Assembly: GCF_035917275.1 (NCBI RefSeq)
Contig: NZ_CP108509.1
Location: forward strand, 1,116,001-1,180,000
DNA length: 64,000 nt
Source: Streptomyces sp. NBC_01237
GTDB taxonomy: Bacteria > Actinomycetota > Actinomycetes > Streptomycetales > Streptomycetaceae
Direction of reading: 5' to 3'
A program made the position numbers and the translations under genes. The notes under the pieces were generated by a model. The model was not told the DNA's origin. It did not search any database and saw nothing but the letters and a program-made list of their open reading frames with translations. Below, in pieces: positions 37,078 to 45,780 of the stretch; positions within the stretch are counted from its first letter, which is position 1; the number at the start of each line of letters is the position of its first letter.

Positions 37078-40000
37078 TCAACGCTCGCTGAGCGACTTGA
37101 GGATGGCCGGCGCGATGCCGTCCAGGACGGTGGGACTCATCATTTCGCCGTGGCGGCAGTCCAGCGGTACGTCGCTGACGCGGCCGGTGACGAACGGCTC
37201 CCAGCACCGGGCGGTGGGCGCGTCCGCGGGCCGCCCCCGGTTCGCGGTGAAGTAGAGCAGATCGCCACGGAACCGACGCGGCACATGCTCCTCGCGCAAC
37301 TCCTGGTGGTGCTGGATCGTCTCGATCACACGCGGCAGTTCGTCCTCGGTGATCCCGTCCAGACCACCGATGGCGGCGCCCAGCGCATCGACCTGACGCT
37401 GCACGGCAGCGGAGGTCGCGCTCTTCGCCCGGGCCTGCCGCAGGCCCGTCAGCAGTTGCCCAAGGGCGTCCGCCGACGCCGGGTCAGGGCCCGATGCCGG
37501 GTCAGGGCCCTCCGGCTCGCTCTCGCCGGTGATCCGCGAGGAGGGGAACGTGTCCAGCATGGCGAGGAGTTCGACCTCCTCACCCGCCTCCTGAAGCAGG
37601 GTGGCGACGGCGTGGGCGACGAGCCCGCCGAAGGACCAGCCCAGGAGGCGGTAGGGCCCGCGGGCTTGGACGCCGCGCAGCGTGGCGGCGTAGTCGCGCG
37701 CCATCGCCTCCACCGAGCCGGGCCGCGCGGCGGTGTCGGCCAGCCCGCGCGCCTGGAGCCCGTACAGCGGGATCCGCGGGTCGATCCGGCCGAGCAGGCC
37801 GCTGTAGCACCAGCCGACTCCGCCGCCGGGATGGAAGCAGAAGAGCGGCAGCCTGCTGCCCGAGGCCCTAAGCGGCAGCAGCACGTCGAACGTGTCGTGC
37901 CGCGATCCGTCGGCGACCCGGCGGGCGAGCCCGGCGACCGTCGGCGCCTCGAACAGGTCACGGATCCGCAGCGTCACCCCGAACCGCTCGTCGATCCTGC
38001 GCATCAGCTGGATGCCGAGCAGCGAATGCCCACCGAGCGCGAAGAAGTCCTGGTCGACGCCGACCGTGCCGGTGCCGAGAACGCCGGCGAACAGGGCACA
38101 CAGCTCGGCCTCGCCAGGGGTGCGCGGTGCGACATGCTGCGCGGACGGCGTGGGGTCGGGCTGCGGCAGCGCCGCCCGGTCCAGCTTCCCGTTCGGTGTG
38201 AGCGGCAGCTCGGGCACGACCACCACGGCCGAGGGCACCATGTAGGCGGGCAGCTGGCCCCGCAGGTGCGCAAGGATGCCGGACACGTCGGGCGCGTCTC
38301 CCGGCTCGGCGGGCACGGCGTACGCCACCAGGCGCCGGTCGCCCCGCACGTCGTGCATGACGACGGCGGCCCGGCCGACCTCCGGGTGGCCCGCGACCAC
38401 GGCCTCGATCTCGCCGAGTTCGACACGGAAGCCGTGAATCTTCACCTGCTGATCGGCGCGCCCCACGAATTCGAGGTCGCCGTCCTTGTTCCAGCGGCCG
38501 AGATCCCCGGTGCGATACATCCGCCCGCCGGGCGGGCCGAATGGATCGGCGACAAAACGCTCGGCCGTCAGTCCGGGCCGGTTGAGATATCCGTGTGCGA
38601 GACCGGCCCCGGTCACATGGATTTCCCCGACGACGCCGGGCGGTGCGGGCCGGAGCGCGGAATTGAGGACGTACACGCCCTGCCGCGCCTGGGGCCGGCC
38701 CACCGGCAGGACCCCGGAGGGTGTTTCCTGGCCCGGTCGGATGTGGTATTCGGTGCAGTTCACCGTCGTCTCGGTCTGCCCGTAGACATTGAAAACAGTG
38801 GCTTTGGGATGACGGACGCGCCAGTTCTCCAGCATCTCGGCGCTGAGTGACTCACCGCCGAGAAGAAGTTCTCCCGAGGGTGAGAATCCGGCCTCCGCCT
38901 CGTCGAGGATCGCGACATGGCTGGGGGTCGCTTTGAGGAAGGTGGCGGGAAAGGAGGCGACACCGGCGAGTTCGTCATCGGTCGGCTCGGTGACCGAGGC
39001 CAGGCAGACGCAGCCGCCGACCGTCAGCGGCGTGCACAGGCCGGTGACGGTCAGGTCGAACGACAGGGGCGACGGGACGACCGCCACACCGGACATCCCC
39101 GGGTACGCGTTCGCGCACCAGCTCACGTAGTCGGCGAGCGCGCTGCGCGGGATCACCACGCCCTTCGGGCGGCCGGTCGAACCTGATGTGTAGATCACGT
39201 AGGCGGGATGCCGAGGATCCTGCACGGCTCCCTCGGGAGGTGTGGCCGGCAGCTGGGCCAGCCGGCTCAGGGTCGCCTCGTCGTCCAGCCGCAGCACGGG
39301 CATCCGGACGGCGGGCAGCCCGGTGACCGCGTGCGAAGTGAGCAGCAGCGCGGGCCGCGCGTCGTCCAGCATGAAGGCGATGCGGTCCGCCGGATACTCC
39401 GGGTCTATGGGCACATATGCGGCTCCGGCCTTGAGCACGCCGATCATCGCCGTCACGGCGTCCGTACCCCGAGGGAGCGCGAGCGCCACGAACTGGCCGT
39501 TGTCCACGCCCTCTCGGCGGAGGAGCCGGGCCAGACTGTTGGCCCGCGCGTCCAGTTCCGCGTAGCTGAGCCGGGTCCGGCCGTGGACCACCGCCATGGC
39601 GGTGGGCGTGCGTCGCGCCTGCGCCTCGAACAGGCCGAGGAAGCCTCCGGGGTCCGGCTCAGGGCCTGCCGGGCCGCGCCCCCAGTCCAGAACCCGCTCC
39701 CGGTCCTCGGGGCCGAGGACCGGGATCCGCCCGACGGGGATGTCCGGGGCGGCGGTTGCCCCGTCCAGAATCCGCAGGAGCGCGGCAGCCATCCGCTCCG
39801 CCGTCGCGCGGTCGAACAGATCGGTGGAGTAACGGAGTTCACCGTCGATGCCACGCGCGGCGCCCGCCCCGTCCGATCGCTCCATCAGCGAGAGCGCGAG
39901 GTCGAACTTGGCCACGGGTACGTCCACCGGCACGAGCCGTCCGGCGAGCGGACCCACGGCGAATTCCAGGTCGGCATCCTGGTGAACGGACAGCATCACC

Positions 40001-41043
40001 TGGAACAGCGGGTGCAGTGCCAATGACCGGGCCGGTTTCAGGAGCTCGACGAGGCGCTCGAACGGCAGGTCCGCGTGTGCGTACGCCTCCAGGTCCGTCT
40101 CCCGCACTCGTGCGAGGAGTTCACGGAATGTGGGGTCGGCCGACACATCGGTGCGCAGCACCAGTGTGTTGACGAAGAACCCGATCAGATCGTGCAGCGC
40201 GTCGTCGGTCCGGCCCGAAGTGACCGTGCCGATGGGAACGTCGTCGCCCGTACCGAACTCGCGCAGCAGCACGGCCAGTGCCGCGTGCAGCACCATGAAC
40301 GGGGTCGCCCGGGTCTCCCGCGCCAGTCCCGCCATGGGGCGGTGCAGATCCGCGTCGATGCGGACCGGTACCGCGGCACCGCGCCCGCTGCCCACTGCCG
40401 GGCGCGGCCGGTCGGTGACCGGCGTCGCCTCTTGGGGTGTCCCGGCGAGCCGCTTCGACCAATAGGCCGACTGCCGGGCCAGGTCGCTCTCCGGGTCGCC
40501 CTCCGTGCCCAGCACATCACGCTGCCAGATCGCGTAGTCCGCGTACTGGACGGGTAGTTCGGTCCACTCGGGTGCGGCCCCCGTGCAGCGCGCGGCATAG
40601 GCGGTCCCGAGGTCGCGCACCAGCGGGCCGGTCGACCAGCCGTCGCTCGCGATGTGATGGATGACCAGTGACAGCACGGATTCCCTCGGCCCCACCCGGC
40701 ACAGCAGAGCGCGCAGGGGGATTCCGGCGGACAGATCGAACGGGGCGGCAGCCTCCCCGACGAGCAGGTCACGGGCCGCTTCCTCGCCCGACTCCACGAC
40801 ACGGAACGGAACGTGGGCCGCTTCGGCGTCCAGGATCTGCTGGTGCGGCACACCGTCAATGTCCACGAACACGGTCCGCAGGCTCTCGTGGCGCTTCACC
40901 ACATCGGTGAGCGCTGCCCGCAGCGCCTCCGGAACGATGCTTCCCCGGAGGTGTATCGCCAGCGGAATGTTGTAGGCGGCCGTCGGCCCTTCGGCCTGGT
41001 CGATGAACCACAGGCGTTGCTGTGCGAAAGACAGGGGGATCAT
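37078..41043 (-). CDS. NRPS termination module, C-A-T-TE (Asp/3-methylaspartate-type pocket)
   Basis: 1321 residues from ATG 41043, overlapping the glutamate mutase E stop. C domain (HHIASDG near 130), A domain (about 460-960), T (GGHSL near 1005) and a type I thioesterase with GWSFGG near 1137. Pocket residues by my alignment are D-L-T-K-L-G-V-V-N; DLTK(L/V)G is the acidic Asp/Asn family code. Glutamate mutase subunits directly upstream make 3-methylaspartate the best guess. The TE releases the peptide by hydrolysis or cyclisation. A longer ORF reaches back over the upstream gene and is not the real start. Confidence 0.92.
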   Translation of the reverse strand: MIPLSFAQQRLWFIDQAEGPTAAYNIPLAIHLRGSIVPEALRAALTDVVKRHESLRTVFVDIDGVPHQQILDAEAAHVPFRVVESGEEAARDLLVGEAAAPFDLSAGIPLRALLCRVGPRESVLSLVIHHIASDGWSTGPLVRDLGTAYAARCTGAAPEWTELPVQYADYAIWQRDVLGTEGDPESDLARQSAYWSKRLAGTPQEATPVTDRPRPAVGSGRGAAVPVRIDADLHRPMAGLARETRATPFMVLHAALAVLLREFGTGDDVPIGTVTSGRTDDALHDLIGFFVNTLVLRTDVSADPTFRELLARVRETDLEAYAHADLPFERLVELLKPARSLALHPLFQVMLSVHQDADLEFAVGPLAGRLVPVDVPVAKFDLALSLMERSDGAGAARGIDGELRYSTDLFDRATAERMAAALLRILDGATAAPDIPVGRIPVLGPEDRERVLDWGRGPAGPEPDPGGFLGLFEAQARRTPTAMAVVHGRTRLSYAELDARANSLARLLRREGVDNGQFVALALPRGTDAVTAMIGVLKAGAAYVPIDPEYPADRIAFMLDDARPALLLTSHAVTGLPAVRMPVLRLDDEATLSRLAQLPATPPEGAVQDPRHPAYVIYTSGSTGRPKGVVIPRSALADYVSWCANAYPGMSGVAVVPSPLSFDLTVTGLCTPLTVGGCVCLASVTEPTDDELAGVASFPATFLKATPSHVAILDEAEAGFSPSGELLLGGESLSAEMLENWRVRHPKATVFNVYGQTETTVNCTEYHIRPGQETPSGVLPVGRPQARQGVYVLNSALRPAPPGVVGEIHVTGAGLAHGYLNRPGLTAERFVADPFGPPGGRMYRTGDLGRWNKDGDLEFVGRADQQVKIHGFRVELGEIEAVVAGHPEVGRAAVVMHDVRGDRRLVAYAVPAEPGDAPDVSGILAHLRGQLPAYMVPSAVVVVPELPLTPNGKLDRAALPQPDPTPSAQHVAPRTPGEAELCALFAGVLGTGTVGVDQDFFALGGHSLLGIQLMRRIDERFGVTLRIRDLFEAPTVAGLARRVADGSRHDTFDVLLPLRASGSRLPLFCFHPGGGVGWCYSGLLGRIDPRIPLYGLQARGLADTAARPGSVEAMARDYAATLRGVQARGPYRLLGWSFGGLVAHAVATLLQEAGEEVELLAMLDTFPSSRITGESEPEGPDPASGPDPASADALGQLLTGLRQARAKSATSAAVQRQVDALGAAIGGLDGITEDELPRVIETIQHHQELREEHVPRRFRGDLLYFTANRGRPADAPTARCWEPFVTGRVSDVPLDCRHGEMMSPTVLDGIAPAILKSLSER

Positions 41044-42386
41044 GAGGACTTTCCCGTTCGGCTCCGAGCCTGGCTCGGGCAGGTCGGCAGACCGTCGATG
41101 AGTGTCGGCGCGGAGGTAGGGCTGTAGAAGGTCTCGGCACGGTTCCAGTGGGACAGCTGTCGCTCGAACTGCTCGGCGCGCCGGCCCGCGACGGTGTCCG
41201 CGGACGCACCGGGATGCGGGCGGACCGCCATGTTCCCGGTGCTGCGCCATTGCAGCCGGCCGGCCGGGTCGAGAAAGCTGCGCGAGCGATTCCGGTTGTC
41301 CGGGTGGATGCAGTAGGGCACGTCGAGCAGTCCGGTGCGAAAGGCCCGCAGCAGTGCCGTGCCCAGGGAGTCGTCCAGCGACAGCACGGACTCGATGAGG
41401 GCCAGGGCCTCGGAGCGGAGAGCGGAGGCGGGGCTCTGTCCGGCGGTCGCGGTGAGGTTCGCGCGCACCTGCCGTGCGTGGTTCGCCGCGGTACGTAACG
41501 AGCTCACGTTCTCGTCGACGGTCGGGATCCTGGAGTGCTCGGCCGGGGTCTTCACGATGAGCCGCTCGGTGCCGGTCAGCACCGCGAGTTCGGCGCTGCC
41601 CCGCAGAAGGTGCCCCGCCTTCGCGGGATCGTGCGGGTACACCCCCATGTAGGTGTAGATGACGACGTGCCAGTCGACTCCGGGGAGGAACTGCGCGGCG
41701 AGACTGCGCAGGGCGAGGACCGCCTCGACGTCCTGTTCCAAGGATGTCTGCTGGGCGTAGCTGAGCGACAGGCTGCGCAGTCCGTGCTGCTGGAAGAACA
41801 TCGCCTCCAGCAGCGAGAGCGCGACGAGGAGGCTCGGCGGGCACAGCTGCCCGAGCATGCATCCGCCGAACGTCTCCATATGTACGCCACCGGCCGACGC
41901 GAGGAGTTCACAGGCACGCTGCCATTCGGCGACGGCCGTCGCCAGGGGGACCCTTCCGTACGGCAGGCAGTACGAGACCGGACCGCCCTCGCTCGCCCGC
42001 ACACCCGCGTCGAGCATCACCTCGAAGAGGTCGAAGGGGGCCGCGGAGCCGTGCCGGACCTGGACCGGGAAGTCGTCTCCGACGAGACCCGCCAGTACCG
42101 CCCGGGTGTTCTGTGCCCCGTGCGCCACGATCGGATAGCCGTTCAGCGGTACGCCGTCCGAGCATGCCGCGCGTGCGGCCTCGTGGTCGCCGACCCTCGT
42201 GTAGCTGTCCAGTGTCAGGGTGCCGCAGGCAGGGAACCCCACCGCCTTCACCGCGGTCAGGCCCTGGCGCATCGCCTCGGGATCGGAGAAGCCCATGCGG
42301 GGCTGGACGACCGGAACACCGGTGGCCCGCGCCGAGTCCCGTACATACCGCGAGAAGACACTGACCGCGAGGTGTGGGCTGTTCAC
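41040..42386 (-). CDS. glmE: Glutamate mutase (methylaspartate mutase) E subunit
   Basis: 448 residues, homologous to the large catalytic TIM-barrel subunit of adenosylcobalamin-dependent glutamate mutase and to VinI/friulimicin GlmA-type proteins. Recognisable stretches: PRMGFSDPEAMRQGL near 28, LPLNGYPIVAHGAQNT-like PLNGYPIVAHG near 80, VRHGSAAPFDLFEVMLDAG near 108. With the S subunit it rearranges L-glutamate to (2S,3S)-3-methylaspartate. Both ends are ATGA-coupled, to the S subunit and to the Asp-type NRPS. Residue 297 is encoded by a rare TTA codon. Confidence 0.92.
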   Translation of the reverse strand: MNSPHLAVSVFSRYVRDSARATGVPVVQPRMGFSDPEAMRQGLTAVKAVGFPACGTLTLDSYTRVGDHEAARAACSDGVPLNGYPIVAHGAQNTRAVLAGLVGDDFPVQVRHGSAAPFDLFEVMLDAGVRASEGGPVSYCLPYGRVPLATAVAEWQRACELLASAGGVHMETFGGCMLGQLCPPSLLVALSLLEAMFFQQHGLRSLSLSYAQQTSLEQDVEAVLALRSLAAQFLPGVDWHVVIYTYMGVYPHDPAKAGHLLRGSAELAVLTGTERLIVKTPAEHSRIPTVDENVSSLRTAANHARQVRANLTATAGQSPASALRSEALALIESVLSLDDSLGTALLRAFRTGLLDVPYCIHPDNRNRSRSFLDPAGRLQWRSTGNMAVRPHPGASADTVAGRRAEQFERQLSHWNRAETFYSPTSAPTLIDGLPTCPSQARSRTGKSS

Positions 42387-42847
42387 GTGACCTCGGTCGG
42401 GGTCGGTATCCGGGCATGGCGGGCCCCGGTGCGGGCGAGCGGCGCGACATCCTCCCGGAAGCGTGCCAGCTCGGCTTCTCCGGGGCTGAAGACCGCGTCG
42501 AACCCGGCGGCTAGGAGCGCGGCGGTGTGCTGGTCGCCCGCCCCGTCGATTCCCAGCTTTCCGCCGATCACCACTTTGGTGTCACGGCAGCCGGGCAACG
42601 AGCGGACCGCCCCCGCGTACGCGGGACCCTCGATGTGACCGTGGCCGTTGACCGTACTGACCACGACGAGTGCCGGCGGCTCGGTGCGGCAGAGCTTCAT
42701 GAGGTCGGCGACTTCGGTGCATGCTCCCAGGTTTCGTACGTCGAATCCCAAGTCTTCGAGAAGCAATTGCAAGTAGACGAGATTCCAGGTGTGTGCATCC
42801 GACGAAATGGAACACACGACTGCCTTGGCGTCGAGCTCTGAGCGCAC
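42383..42847 (-). CDS. glmS: Glutamate mutase S (cobalamin-binding) subunit
   Basis: 154 residues, B12-binding Rossmann-like fold. The cobalt-ligand His is His19 in SSDAHTWN; the standard DxHxxG has Asn in place of the Gly. The second and third elements are VVSTVNGHGH (SxL region, here SxV) and VVIGGKLGIDG (GG). The E subunit gene follows with a 4-bp overlap, as expected for the alpha-2 beta-2 enzyme. The symbol is for the mutase subunit, not glucosamine-6-phosphate synthase. Confidence 0.9.
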   Translation of the reverse strand: MRSELDAKAVVCSISSDAHTWNLVYLQLLLEDLGFDVRNLGACTEVADLMKLCRTEPPALVVVSTVNGHGHIEGPAYAGAVRSLPGCRDTKVVIGGKLGIDGAGDQHTAALLAAGFDAVFSPGEAELARFREDVAPLARTGARHARIPTPTEVT

Positions 42848-42892
42848 CTGCGCTGGCCTCTCATGTAGCGGAAGCGGCGACGGATCATGCGT

Positions 42893-43519
42893 CTAGGATG
42901 CCGCTTTGTCGACGGCATTCGCGATCCAGTCGGCCAGGTCTAAGTTCTGCCGTCGGGCCGCTGCCCGCCAGCGACGAATTCGGTCCTGACTCAGGACGAG
43001 GCGCAGCTGATACGCCTCGGGATCCGGCTGTGATTCCGTACCTTCCGGTGATTCACCGGCCGCCTTTATCTGCTTCCTGAGTTCATTTCGTGACCACCCG
43101 AACTTGATGGCGAAGTCCAGCCAGTGGTCCTGCTCCACAGGCGGAAGTGCGGCCACTTCCATGTGGTGCTGGAACGTCAGCTCCGCACGGCGTCGCGCAA
43201 TGTCGAACTTCCGAGCCACCCAGGCATAGTTGCGCAGGGTCTGATAGTCGAGCTGTGTGCCCGCGATTGCGTCACGGTAGCGGGTGCGGTAGCACTGCTG
43301 ACCGAAGATGATCCAGTCCCCGATCCACCACGCCGACGATTCGCTGACGTCGATGATCCGGTGTCCCACCGAGTGCCATGCGTCGAAGGGCAGGTCGTCG
43401 CAGAGCCGGAGGCCGAGCCGGTCCGCCGTTACGCCGTCCGTCCGGATGATCCGGTCGGTGATGCCCTCGATGTCCGGGGGGCGGAGGTGAGGATCTTGTT
43501 CGCCGTATCGTTCCTGCAT
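42893..43519 (-). CDS. LmbU-family transcriptional regulator
   Basis: 208 residues. The central part is the LmbU/NovE family signature: SSAWWIGDWIIFGQQ near 62, LDYQTLRNYAWVARKFDIARRR near 90, FQHHMEVAALPP near 118 and GWSRNELRKQIKAAG near 140. LmbU activates lincomycin genes by binding promoters directly. Here the gene is second in the operon, between MbtH and glutamate mutase. Residue 193 is a TTA codon, so it should be bldA-dependent. A CGCCGGCG palindrome in the NRPS/MFS divergent region is a candidate target. Confidence 0.9.
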   Translation of the reverse strand: MQERYGEQDPHLRPPDIEGITDRIIRTDGVTADRLGLRLCDDLPFDAWHSVGHRIIDVSESSAWWIGDWIIFGQQCYRTRYRDAIAGTQLDYQTLRNYAWVARKFDIARRRAELTFQHHMEVAALPPVEQDHWLDFAIKFGWSRNELRKQIKAAGESPEGTESQPDPEAYQLRLVLSQDRIRRWRAAARRQNLDLADWIANAVDKAAS

Positions 43520-43557
43520 CGGAGGATTCTTCTCAGGAGGATCCTTTGTTCTCGTGG

Positions 43558-43767
43558 TCAGCGAGTCGTGGCCTCAATGAGGCTCTTCGGGCGCATGTCG
43601 GTCCATTGCTCATCCACATAGGAGAGACATGCGTCCCTGCCCGACTCGGGAAGCACGATCTCCCAGCCGGCCGGCACGTCGATGGCAGCGGGCCAGAGCG
43701 AGTGCTGCCCCTCCGAATTCACGAGGACCATGTAGGTGGAGTCGGCGTCCTCGAACGGATTGGCCAT
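43558..43767 (-). CDS. mbtH: MbtH-like NRPS chaperone
   Basis: 69 residues from ATG 43767. Typical MbtH sequence: [31 protein letters not shown] with the conserved Trp residues, and [16 protein letters not shown] at the C-terminus. These proteins bind and activate A domains; one copy could serve all four A domains here. First gene of the operon, about 105 nt downstream of a good promoter. An ORF extension to 43974 is upstream noncoding sequence. Confidence 0.95.
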   Translation of the reverse strand: MANPFEDADSTYMVLVNSEGQHSLWPAAIDVPAGWEIVLPESGRDACLSYVDEQWTDMRPKSLIEATTR

Positions 43768-43879
43768 ACGGTACCCCTCGATTTCGTGGCGCTGTTTCGA
43801 CTTCAGCGCCATGCCGATTGGAGAACGCCGGGTTCCTTTCCGATCGATTGCCAATGGTTGACCGGCGGCGCCCGTAGGG

Positions 43880-43908
43880 ATCTTAGTAGCGGATTGGCTC
43901 AGCGGCAA
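43880..43908 (-). promoter_or_regulatory. Candidate promoter of the mbtH-lmbU-glutamate mutase-NRPS operon
   Basis: Minus strand TTGCCG (43903-43908), 17 bp, TAAGAT (43880-43885). Both boxes and the spacing fit a principal-sigma promoter; transcription would start near 43873. Confidence 0.5.
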
Positions 43909-44390
43909 CGCTCTTTGGAGTCGCGATCCACGTGCCGCTGGGAGGCGTTGAGGGGATTTGGTCACCCTCTGCAATCCTCACTTGCCGTCATGCGCCGGTT
44001 GATATCGATTCCGTGCGTCTTGGTCCATTTTGATCTTGATGAGGTCACCGGGGCCGACGCGCGCCGGGACAGCGCCAGGGAACTGGGCGGCCGTCCCGGC
44101 GCGTTGAACCGAATACTTCAACGCTCCCACTCGTTCGCCAGGCGCCGGCATTTCTTTCTCGTTCCCAGCCCCTAAGGGCTGTCCTCCGAATAGCCGTCCC
44201 TGTTCTGCCGCTGCGTGGTCGAGGACGGGGAGGAGTCGCGCGGGGCATCGAGGACGGCGTCGTTGTCCCCGCGGTCGCCGATGGTCAGCCGTACGCCCCT
44301 CACCCGGAAGGGCCCGGGTGCGGATGCGCACCCGTTCCAGGGGCGGCAAGGGGCTCTCGTCGAGGGCGAGTTCGTGCCTGCCGGAGTTCC
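43909..44390. other. Gene-free stretch between the NRPS cluster and the ATP-grasp operon
   Basis: No ORF here has supporting homology. A GC3-biased minus-strand frame of about 60 codons ends at a TAG near 44172 (reading ...LTIGDRGDNDAVLDAPRD...), but it has no identifiable start, so it may be a remnant. It also contains one hairpin, listed separately. Confidence 0.4.
44315..44334. terminator. Hairpin downstream of the ATP-grasp operon
   Basis: 8-bp arms CGGGTGCG/CGCACCCG with loop GATG, 57 bp beyond the last stop codon of the operon. Confidence 0.4.
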
Positions 44391-45770
44391 TCAGACTGCG
44401 ATGGCCTGCCCGTGCGGCGGCAGTTCGTGGAGCACGGCGCCTCCGTACGCCCCGGTGGCGAGGTTGACGACGAGGTCTCCGGAGGCGGCGGGGGTGGCGC
44501 GGATAAAGGCACCGCCGTGGCCGTTCACCACGGTGAAGACCCCCCACAGAGGTGTCCAGGGATGGAGTTCGCCCTTGTCGTCGGGGAAGAGTTCGGCCGT
44601 CGGGCGGACCCGTCGCTGGATGACGTACGGGCCGTCCAGCGCGGCGAGCATCCGCTCACTCCACTGCTGCGCCGTCAGGCCCTCCGTCCAGCCGGGCAGC
44701 ACTCCGCTGCCGCCGGCCAGCGAGGTGGGCTTGAGGACCAGTTCCTGACGGTGGGCCAGCGCGTACTCGACGAGATCGACGCGCTCGCCGCTCTCCAGGG
44801 TGACCGGTCCCGGGCGGACCATGCGCGTCCACGGCAGGATGCGATCGAGGCTGGCGAGCACGTCCTTGCCGAACAGTCCCCGGTTGCTCTCGTCGGAGAG
44901 CAGGGCGAGCGCCCCCTTGCTGGCATACACGGCCGAGTCCAGCGGCGTGAATATCCGGACCTCGCCGCGCTCGGCCGCGTCGAGGATCGGGTCCACCAGG
45001 CGCAGGGCCTCCGCGGACTCCAGCAGATCGCCGATCAGGAACACCCGGAACACGATGTCCACGGGCTTGTCCCCGAGCCGGACCCGGCCGTCCCTCGCCT
45101 CCAACTGTCCGACGTGGCAGGGGTGGGCATCGAGCCCGAGCCCGCGCCAACGCTCACAGAGCGCCTCCATGTACGGGAGCATCCGCTCGTAGCCGTCCGG
45201 CCAGTCGGCCAGGGCGACCACGGGACGGTCGCCGTGCCGGAATCCGCTCTCCACGATGATGTTGTTGACCTGCTCCCGCAGCGAGTCCACGAAGCCGAGC
45301 CTGTGGCGCTCGGCGAAGGACGCGAGGGGCGGGTGTGTGAGCAGCTCCCGGCACATGTCGGCGTTGTCCATGCCGGCAACGGCACTGCCGATGTTGAGCT
45401 CCAGCAGTTTGAAGCCCGTGTCGTCGACATACAGGTCGGCCCGGGTCTGACGGCTCACCGCCACCCCGCGGCCACGCATCACGGCGGAGATCTGGACGTC
45501 GGTCAGTCCGACCGCACGGGCGAACGCCTCGAAATCGCCGCCGAAGAGCAGATCGGGAAGGGCCGCCAGGGCGGTGCGCAGGTTCTCCAGGTCGCTGTGT
45601 ATCCGCACACGGTCGGCGTGGCCGAGGAACAGCGGCCGGGACAGATACCTCCCTTCGTACATCCCGTCGAGCAGTTCCGAACCGGCCCGGCCTCCCGGCC
45701 AGGAGTGACCGGCGCCCCCTTCCTCGGCCAGCTCGGCAAGGTATTCGCGGGTCAGCGAGATGCGGTCCAT
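44391..45770 (-). CDS. ATP-grasp-like protein, probably circularly permuted type
   Basis: 459 residues. Features of the glutathionylspermidine-synthase/circularly-permuted ATP-grasp group: LKPTSLAGGSGVLPGW (nucleotide loop) near 342, YVIQRRVRP near 377 and LLELNIGSAVAGMDNA near 120. It is therefore a candidate amide ligase or an inactive relative. I cannot name a substrate. It is the last gene of the six-gene operon, 10 bp after the permease, with a GAGAGAGAG ribosome site. Pairing with a second, conventional ATP-grasp enzyme in the same operon suggests two ligation steps. Confidence 0.65.
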   Translation of the reverse strand: MDRISLTREYLAELAEEGGAGHSWPGGRAGSELLDGMYEGRYLSRPLFLGHADRVRIHSDLENLRTALAALPDLLFGGDFEAFARAVGLTDVQISAVMRGRGVAVSRQTRADLYVDDTGFKLLELNIGSAVAGMDNADMCRELLTHPPLASFAERHRLGFVDSLREQVNNIIVESGFRHGDRPVVALADWPDGYERMLPYMEALCERWRGLGLDAHPCHVGQLEARDGRVRLGDKPVDIVFRVFLIGDLLESAEALRLVDPILDAAERGEVRIFTPLDSAVYASKGALALLSDESNRGLFGKDVLASLDRILPWTRMVRPGPVTLESGERVDLVEYALAHRQELVLKPTSLAGGSGVLPGWTEGLTAQQWSERMLAALDGPYVIQRRVRPTAELFPDDKGELHPWTPLWGVFTVVNGHGGAFIRATPAASGDLVVNLATGAYGGAVLHELPPHGQAIAV

Positions 45771-45780
45771 GGCTCTCTCT

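Noticed and set aside
43546..44175. Plus-strand open frame over mbtH and its upstream region, first considered a transposase remnant
   Set aside because: No transposase motif, terminal repeats or target duplication; it overlaps mbtH in antisense and a good promoter.
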